From an uncultured Clostridia bacterium (lineage in GTDB: Bacteria > Bacillota > Clostridia > Oscillospirales > CAG-382), in the NCBI GenBank assembly GCA_947305675.1, contig CAMZED010000017.1, positions 1-19,468 of the forward strand: DNA of 19,468 bases, in the 5' to 3' direction. The notes under the pieces were generated by a model. It saw only the letters and a list, made by a program, of their open reading frames with translations. It had not been told where the DNA came from and made no database searches. The translations under genes and the position numbers were made by a program. Below are positions 15,271-19,468 of this stretch, in pieces. Position 1 is the first letter of the stretch; each line of letters opens with the position of its first letter.

Positions 15271-16119
15271 TTACGCCGATTTCGATTCCGGGCCTTCTCC
15301 GGGTTCTTCGGCTGTTTTGGGAGCAACCCCGCAGGATATCATTCTGGCGCAGATATAAGCCGCCATAAAAATATCGCCCATCGATGTGAATGCGTAATAA
15401 TCGAACTCCAGAAGCCCCAGCCCGTGGATGACAAGGTTAGGGATCGCGTAGATCAGAAGCAATATCGTCGAAACCGACCCGTAAGCGAGATAAAGCGAAA
15501 GCGATTGCGGACCGACCAACGAACGCCCCTCGGCAAAAAAGAACAAAAGCGCCGCCGCCAGCGAAAGGATGTGATAAGCGCCGGAAGATTCCATCGGCGC
15601 CGCGCTCTTCTGCATAAATTCGCTCAAAAGCCTGACCGCGCAGTAAATTATCGGCAAAAGCGCCGGCACCGCCAGCTTTTCCGCCGACCTGTTTTTTGCG
15701 CCGAACCGCATAAAATAAAACAGACCGGAGGCGAGCGTGACGACCGCGAGTATTATTTCCGAAACGCTTTTCTGCAGCCTTCCCGATATCACGAAATAGG
15801 CGTAAAGCGCCGCAAGGCAGATCAGCGTAAAGGCGTAAGTCAATCCCGCCGCGCTGGACTGTGCGTTGGAGGTATCATATACCGATATTTTCCGTCTTCC
15901 GATCCTGAACGATACCGCCGTGAACGCCAGACATACAGCCAGCGTCCCCAAAGCAAAAGCGGTCACCGCTTTTCCGCCGGGGAGATAATAGGTGTTTTCA
16001 TCGACAAGATTTTTTTCCATTTTCGTAATAACGACCGCACAGCGGAGCGCCGACATGAACAGCGCGGCGCCTATGACCGCAAAAGTCATTATTTTTTTTG
16101 ATGTTTTCGCGTCGGACAC
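15271..16119 (-). CDS. Polytopic membrane protein, unknown function
   Basis: I do not recognise this family. About seven hydrophobic helices can be picked out, for example IMTFAVIGAALFMSAL, AFALGTLAVCLAFTAVSF, YAFTLICLAALYAYFVI, LLPIIYCAVRL and ISTILL-type segments near the end, followed by an acidic, Glu/Pro-rich tail. The frame is open to an ATG at 16161, but that ATG overlaps a clear -10 box. A GTG at 16117-16119 has AAAAGAGGTC 5 nt upstream, so I take that start (282 aa). It lies between two SpoIID-type genes and leads a likely two-gene transcript with the one at 14357, hinting at an envelope or sporulation role. That is context only. Confidence 0.75.
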   Translation of the reverse strand: MSDAKTSKKIMTFAVIGAALFMSALRCAVVITKMEKNLVDENTYYLPGGKAVTAFALGTLAVCLAFTAVSFRIGRRKISVYDTSNAQSSAAGLTYAFTLICLAALYAYFVISGRLQKSVSEIILAVVTLASGLFYFMRFGAKNRSAEKLAVPALLPIIYCAVRLLSEFMQKSAAPMESSGAYHILSLAAALLFFFAEGRSLVGPQSLSLYLAYGSVSTILLLIYAIPNLVIHGLGLLEFDYYAFTSMGDIFMAAYICARMISCGVAPKTAEEPGEGPESKSA

Positions 16120-16159
16120 AAAAAGACCTCTTTTCGGATATATTCTGAATCCGCTTGTC

Positions 16160-16188
16160 ATTATATCCCAAAGAAGTCTGTTTGTAAA
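16160..16188 (-). promoter_or_regulatory. Promoter of the membrane protein / SpoIID-like pair
   Basis: On the minus strand TTTACA (16183-16188) and TATAAT (16160-16165) are 17 bp apart. The -10 box coincides with the more upstream ATG of the following frame, which argues that translation starts at the GTG further in. Confidence 0.75.
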
Positions 16189-16215
16189 GAAATATACAGT
16201 TTTTTAACATTTTAT

Positions 16216-16243
16216 CGCGTAATATTTTACCAAACGTTACGCG
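16216..16243 (-). terminator. Weak hairpin at the end of the SpoIID gene
   Basis: A 7-bp inverted repeat (CGCGTAA, 16216-16222, with TTACGCG, 16237-16243) includes the stop codon of the SpoIID gene. On the minus strand it is followed by an A/T-rich stretch without a clean U tract, so termination is only possible, not clear. Confidence 0.35.
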
Positions 16244-17838
16244 CTGACGATCTCGGTCCCGTTAAAGAAGAAGTTGAGTATATACTTGTAGTTGTATCCT
16301 TCGAGCGAAAGTTTTTCGCTTCCGGTGGCGCTGAACCCTACTCCGTGTCCGGAACCGACTCCGCTTATTATGACCTTGTCCGGTGCGATCGATCCGCCCT
16401 CGATCAGCTCGTAGGAATCGCCGAACCCGTCGAACTCTTTATATCCCTCGGCAGTCATTATGCCTTCGATGCGCCGTTCGCTTACGGTTCCGTCGGAGGT
16501 GAGGACTTCTGTGTCCGTCACGTATTTTATTTTGAAATTGGCGCTTGAAAAACCGACCGCGCTGCGGACTTTTTCGCTGTTTTCAATGGTTACGGTGTTG
16601 CCGTCGCCGTCGCTCACCGAAAGTACCGTGATATAATCCGACCCGTAGGGATCGGTGTCGAGTATCTTCATGGTTATTTCGTCGTCGGCAAGCGATGCAA
16701 ACGACGCGCGCGAGCTGAGGTAATCGTAGAATTCGGTGCGCGTAAATACTTTTTCCCACTTCGAACTTTCTTCTATATCGTCGTTTTCAAGGAACACCGT
16801 GGTAAGATAAGGCACCTCGTTCCCGCCCCACGCCGCGACCGAGGAACAGCTTGCCCCGCCGTTCGCGCCGGTATAAAGCACGGTTATCGGTTTGCCGTTA
16901 TAAACGCAGATCAAACCGCTTGTCGAATCGACGATCGCGTTGTTTTCCTCGCTCATACGGAAAAATCCGGCGTAAACCTGGCAGCAGGCGGAATTGGGGC
17001 AGACGTCGAACCCCTGCTCCGAGTGCTTGTGCCCGAGCGCAAATGTACGCGCCAGGATCGAGAACGCGCGCCGCGTCTCTTTTGTGAACCCGCCGCCGAT
17101 CTCGTTCGCCATTACGCATTTTGTATAAAGCTCCAGCCCAAGGCAGTTTATCATCCTCAACAGCCCGTCTTCGACCGAATATTCGAAATAGCCGGGATAT
17201 TCATAATTGTTCACCGAGCCGGAACGGTGCTTCATCGGCAGAGTCACGGCGCCGTCGCCGGAGGCTCTGAGGGCGAAAGTTCGGGAAGGATCGGCAAACA
17301 CAAACAGAATGCTCTGTTTTTCGACGTCCAGGACGGCAATCGAACCGCTTTCAGGCGTTCCCGCGGGCGAAGAAGTCCTCGCTTCGAATCCGCCGTTCAC
17401 CGCCGCTACAAATCCCCCTTCGTACTTCTTCGCCGCCGAAGCCGCGGCGGAATAGCTCGAGTGCCGGGATACGGTTTTTGAACAGGCGATAAAGTTCCCG
17501 CCGCCGGCGGCGCCGTCGCCGCTGACCGAACCGTAATCGATCTCCGCGTTCACGCAGGGAAGTATAATTATTTCTTTTGCGGAAGTTTTGAATATCTGGT
17601 GGAACCCGCTTCCGTCGGAATAGCCCAGTTCAAACCCGCTTTGGCTTGAATTGCGCGCCGAAAAACGGCGGGTATCCAGCACCGACGTCTTGACGTACAT
17701 ACCGACTCTTACGGTCTGTCCCTCATTCGCCGTCGAAACACCCGACTGTTCGGCATAGCCTGTCCCGCCCACGGGCAGAGCGGTCACAAGCACGGCGCAG
17801 ACAAGCAAGGCGATAAGCGAACGTTTAACGTATCTCAT
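16237..17838 (-). CDS. SpoIID/LytB-domain peptidoglycan lytic transglycosylase-like protein
   Basis: The 533-aa protein has a signal peptide (about 1-29). An N-terminal region with a SPOR-like segment (about 128-155, SYSAAASAAKKYEGGFVAAV) could bind denuded glycan strands, and a SpoIID domain follows. Catalytic Glu is E246 in MANEIGG. The zinc-type set is H272, C280 and C286 in GFDVCPNSACCQVY. The C-terminal GSGHGVGFSATG motif is intact, followed by GYNYKYILNFFFNGT. It is far longer than classical SpoIID, as in many SpoIID/LytB proteins of unknown role. Its ATG lies 14 nt inside the preceding gene, with a weak RBS (ACGGAAAC), so it is translationally coupled to that gene. It is likely active at the cell wall; whether it acts in sporulation or vegetative wall turnover cannot be told. 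Confidence 0.88.
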   Translation of the reverse strand: MRYVKRSLIALLVCAVLVTALPVGGTGYAEQSGVSTANEGQTVRVGMYVKTSVLDTRRFSARNSSQSGFELGYSDGSGFHQIFKTSAKEIIILPCVNAEIDYGSVSGDGAAGGGNFIACSKTVSRHSSYSAAASAAKKYEGGFVAAVNGGFEARTSSPAGTPESGSIAVLDVEKQSILFVFADPSRTFALRASGDGAVTLPMKHRSGSVNNYEYPGYFEYSVEDGLLRMINCLGLELYTKCVMANEIGGGFTKETRRAFSILARTFALGHKHSEQGFDVCPNSACCQVYAGFFRMSEENNAIVDSTSGLICVYNGKPITVLYTGANGGASCSSVAAWGGNEVPYLTTVFLENDDIEESSKWEKVFTRTEFYDYLSSRASFASLADDEITMKILDTDPYGSDYITVLSVSDGDGNTVTIENSEKVRSAVGFSSANFKIKYVTDTEVLTSDGTVSERRIEGIMTAEGYKEFDGFGDSYELIEGGSIAPDKVIISGVGSGHGVGFSATGSEKLSLEGYNYKYILNFFFNGTEIVSA

Positions 17839-18316
17839 AGTTTCCGTTCACCGTAAACCGCACGTTTTCGCCGAGCGCGGCGATCGCCTTTTCGGCGCTG
17901 CTTTGAGAAGCGAAGTATATATGCCCGTATTCAAGCGCTTCTCCCGAGAAAAGTTCTTTTTCCGTCGAAGCGTCGGTAACGCCGTCGCCGGGGTGCCGGC
18001 TCGAAGTGACCGCCGCCGCGCCGCCGCCGCGATAAATGATCTCGCATCCGGCGCCGGGAATGAGGAATTCGCCTTTGTGAAGAGTTATCTCCTCGTATCC
18101 GCCGCCGATATCGACGCCGGAACCAAGAAGCTCCTCGATGATCTCTTTTTTCAACTGCTCCCGGAACTTTTCAAGATATCCGTAAGTCACCGGCGTATCC
18201 TCGGGGATCGAGGTATCCTGATCCCGAGCGGCGCCGCTTTCCGCCGAGGCGCCCGTGAAGGCGAACCCCGCGATAACGGCAAGCAGTATTAAAACCGTAA
18301 ACGCGTATTTTTTCAT
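17825..18316 (-). CDS. Small secreted protein coupled to the SpoIID gene
   Basis: I do not recognise this 163-aa family. A signal peptide (MKKYAFTVLILLAVIAGFAFTGASA, cleavage about 25) is followed by a charged helix (YLEKFREQLKKEIIEELL, about 47-64). The rest is a small beta-rich, glycine-rich domain (ITLHKGEFLIPGAGCEIIYRGGGAAAV, then GHIYFASQSSAEKAIAALG). GGAGA lies 8-9 nt before the ATG at 18316. Its last 14 nt overlap the start of the SpoIID/LytB gene, so the two are made together and may interact, for instance as a regulator or wall-binding partner. That pairing is inference. Confidence 0.8.
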   Translation of the reverse strand: MKKYAFTVLILLAVIAGFAFTGASAESGAARDQDTSIPEDTPVTYGYLEKFREQLKKEIIEELLGSGVDIGGGYEEITLHKGEFLIPGAGCEIIYRGGGAAAVTSSRHPGDGVTDASTEKELFSGEALEYGHIYFASQSSAEKAIAALGENVRFTVNGNYEIR

Positions 18317-18354
18317 ATTTTATATCTCCGTGATCATTGAGATGGCTGTGCTTT

Positions 18355-18425
18355 TCGGCTGACCGATATTGTTCAGCCGATGTTCAGCCGACCGGTTTTT
18401 GCGGCGGTTCCCGACCGGCCGCAAA
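18355..18425 (-). promoter_or_regulatory. Structured leader with tandem repeats and two hairpins
   Basis: The leader of the secreted-protein gene holds a hairpin with arms 18398-18404/18419-18425 (TTTGCGG/CCGCAAA) extended by CGGT/ACCG. It also has an 8-bp hairpin TCGGCTGA (18355-18362) with TCAGCCGA (18373-18380). The second arm belongs to an 11-bp perfect tandem repeat (TGTTCAGCCGA, 18370-18380 and 18381-18391), so two alternative pairings exist. It matches no riboswitch I know. Confidence 0.5.
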
Positions 18426-18431
18426 TCTCTC

Positions 18432-18460
18432 ACCATAACTATTATATCACACCTTGTCAA
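18432..18460 (-). promoter_or_regulatory. Possible promoter of the secreted protein / SpoIID pair
   Basis: On the minus strand TTGACA (18455-18460) is followed 17 bp later by TATGGT (18432-18437). A perfect TATAAT (18441-18446) is only 8 bp from TTGACA and would need a poor -35 (GATAGG). Which -10 is used is unclear. Confidence 0.5.
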
Positions 18461-18542
18461 CCCCCTATCCGCAATCGACGAAAAAACACAAAAAACCCCA
18501 CGGTTTACAAGGCTTTTCGACACATTTTTTTGCTTTTGGGTG

Positions 18543-18570
18543 TTGACAAACTCACCCAACCTGTTATAAT
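18543..18570 (+). promoter_or_regulatory. Promoter of the dockerin-protein gene
   Basis: TTGACA (18543-18548) and TATAAT (18565-18570) are 16 bp apart, about 37 bp before the start codon. The -35 box lies in the centre of a 7-bp inverted repeat (TTGGGTG 18536-18542, CACCCAA 18553-18559), a possible operator. Confidence 0.8.
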
Positions 18571-18607
18571 GAGTATGAAAGAAATAATTCAACGGGAGTG
18601 AAGTGTC

Positions 18608-19216
18608 ATGAAAAAGTTTTTATCGGTTGCGCTGGCGCTTGTTTTCGCGCTGTCGGTATTCGCCGTCTGCGCGTCCGCCGAAGCGGAACTTCCCACCGAG
18701 GACGAGATCAAACAGGCTCAGGAGATCATCGACGGGATCAACAACATCGTCCCCGGCAAAGTGTTTATAAGGTTTTCCAAAGATTCCGGTGTAGCGGGTC
18801 AGGAAGCCGTCGGGGTTATCTCCGCCGCGCTCGGCGCGCTTTATCCGTCCGATGACGTAAGCGGTATGATAGGACCCATGAAGTTCAACGACGGGAAGTT
18901 CCAACTGACCGTCCCCGAAAATGATATGGCCAAGGTCTATGCCGTTTTCAAAAAGGTCGCGGGCGTGGATTTCGTCGGTTTCGACCAGAGAATCGCCCTG
19001 AAAGAATACATGCTCGGCGACGTCAACGGCGACAAAGTCATCGATACCGCCGATTACATTCTGGTCAAACGTCACGTCGCAAGCGGATATAAATTCAGCG
19101 TGCCCGATTGGTGCGGCGACGTAAACAATGACGAAACCGTCGACGTTGCCGACTATATTCTTATCAAACGGCACATTGTCGGCAGCTATACGATTCCTTA
19201 TGTAACCGCGGTGTAA
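18608..19216 (+). CDS. Small secreted protein with a C-terminal type I dockerin
   Basis: Dockerins plug into cohesin modules of scaffold proteins in a calcium-dependent way. The 202-aa product has a signal peptide (about 1-25). A short N-terminal domain (about 28-130) that I do not recognise follows. The dockerin has two calcium-loop repeats: D138, N140, D142, D146, D149 in GDVNGDKVIDTAD, and D171, N173, D175, D179, D182 in GDVNNDETVDVAD. Each is followed by YIL(V/I)KRH. The two repeats are nearly identical in their helix residues. There is no catalytic module and no anchor. GGGAG lies 9 nt before the ATG. It is monocistronic, with its own promoter and terminator. It might be part of a cohesin-dockerin complex or a free extracellular protein. 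Confidence 0.9.
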   Translation: MKKFLSVALALVFALSVFAVCASAEAELPTEDEIKQAQEIIDGINNIVPGKVFIRFSKDSGVAGQEAVGVISAALGALYPSDDVSGMIGPMKFNDGKFQLTVPENDMAKVYAVFKKVAGVDFVGFDQRIALKEYMLGDVNGDKVIDTADYILVKRHVASGYKFSVPDWCGDVNNDETVDVADYILIKRHIVGSYTIPYVTAV

Positions 19217-19246
19217 TAGCGTTTTCAACGGTTTTAATTAAAGAAT

Positions 19247-19288
19247 AAGAAGTTCGCGACGCTTTTGAAGCGCCGCGAACTTCTTTTT
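19247..19288 (+). terminator. Strong rho-independent terminator between convergent genes
   Basis: A 12-bp outer stem (AAGAAGTTCGCG 19247-19258, CGCGAACTTCTT 19274-19285) encloses an inner 5-bp stem (CGCTT/AAGCG) with a 3-nt loop. A T run follows. The A-rich 5' side may also stop the convergent minus-strand gene. Confidence 0.92.
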
Positions 19289-19294
19289 CAGGCG

Positions 19295-19468
19295 TCAGTC
19301 GATAACAAGATCGCCGAAAAATTCCGGACGGTGAAAATCCGGTGTCGGGTTTTCAATCGGAGACCAGGCGCCGAAGTGGGGGCGGGGAGTCTCGTCGCCG
19401 CATTTATAAAAGTTTCCCTTTATTACGTCGCCGCGGGCGAACTTATCGACCCCGAACGTCTTTTGTCT
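19295..19468 (-). CDS. C-terminal end of a CBM9-like carbohydrate-binding protein (partial)
   Basis: Only the last 57 codons and the TGA stop (19295-19297) lie in the window; the gene continues past the right edge. The readable part includes GDVIKGNFYKCGDETPRPHF, then GAWSPIENPTPDFHRPEFFG. The pattern NFYKCGD...PH...W.PI..P.PDFH.PEFFG is typical of the DOMON/CBM9-like carbohydrate-binding domain proteins of Firmicutes and Bacteroidetes. It is convergent with the dockerin gene across a terminator. The family call rests on this short C-terminal signature; the full domain content is unseen. Confidence 0.65.
   Translation of the reverse strand, partial: RQKTFGVDKFARGDVIKGNFYKCGDETPRPHFGAWSPIENPTPDFHRPEFFGDLVID

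Noticed and set aside
18370..18391. Tandem GTTCAGCCGA repeats as a CRISPR array
   Set aside because: Only two adjacent 11-bp copies with no spacers; a local duplication.
18320..18592. 90-codon minus-strand open frame in the divergent intergenic region
   Set aside because: It runs across both promoters and the leader hairpins, starts in the opposing promoter and has no RBS.

Overview
The window reads as a chromosomal segment of an anaerobic spore-former-type Firmicute (class Clostridia, probably an uncultured gut or rumen lineage). The grounds are two SpoIID-family peptidoglycan hydrolases, a small secreted dockerin protein, strong AGGAGG-type ribosome binding sites, near-consensus sigma-A promoters, and a tmRNA with a clostridial-looking VALAA tag end. 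Base composition is intermediate overall but visibly AT-richer over hsdS and the AbiH gene. Every assignment is from motif reading only; no database search was possible.

Region 1 (about 1-9740, all minus strand) is a defence island. One consensus promoter (9514-9542) drives fic > hsdM > HEPN protein > hsdS > AbiH-family gene > hsdR, with gaps of -4 to 22 nt throughout. It encodes a complete type I restriction-modification enzyme with three extra toxin- or defence-like proteins interleaved. The run ends in a frameshifted C-terminal remnant of a large serine recombinase and a strong hairpin terminator (44-86). The island abuts the 3' end of ssrA, a classic integration site, and a short sequence resembling that 3' end recurs at the far side of the recombinase remnant.

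Region 2 (9740-12977, minus strand) is the trans-translation locus: smpB, a zinc-phospholipase-like protein, a surface protein with a C-terminal membrane anchor, a small membrane protein, then ssrA (tmRNA) and a terminator. The tmRNA 5' end lies only 3 nt after a stop codon, so smpB and tmRNA may share one transcript.

Region 3 (12995-18460, minus strand) holds metY (O-acetylhomoserine sulfhydrylase, own promoter) and cell-envelope genes. These are a degenerate SpoIID-like protein, a polytopic membrane protein, a full SpoIID/LytB protein, and a secreted protein whose 3' end overlaps the SpoIID gene. A structured leader with tandem repeats precedes the last of these.

Region 4 (18543-19468) has a divergent plus-strand gene for a secreted two-repeat dockerin protein, a strong terminator, and the C-terminal end of a convergent gene that looks like a carbohydrate-binding (CBM9-like) protein.
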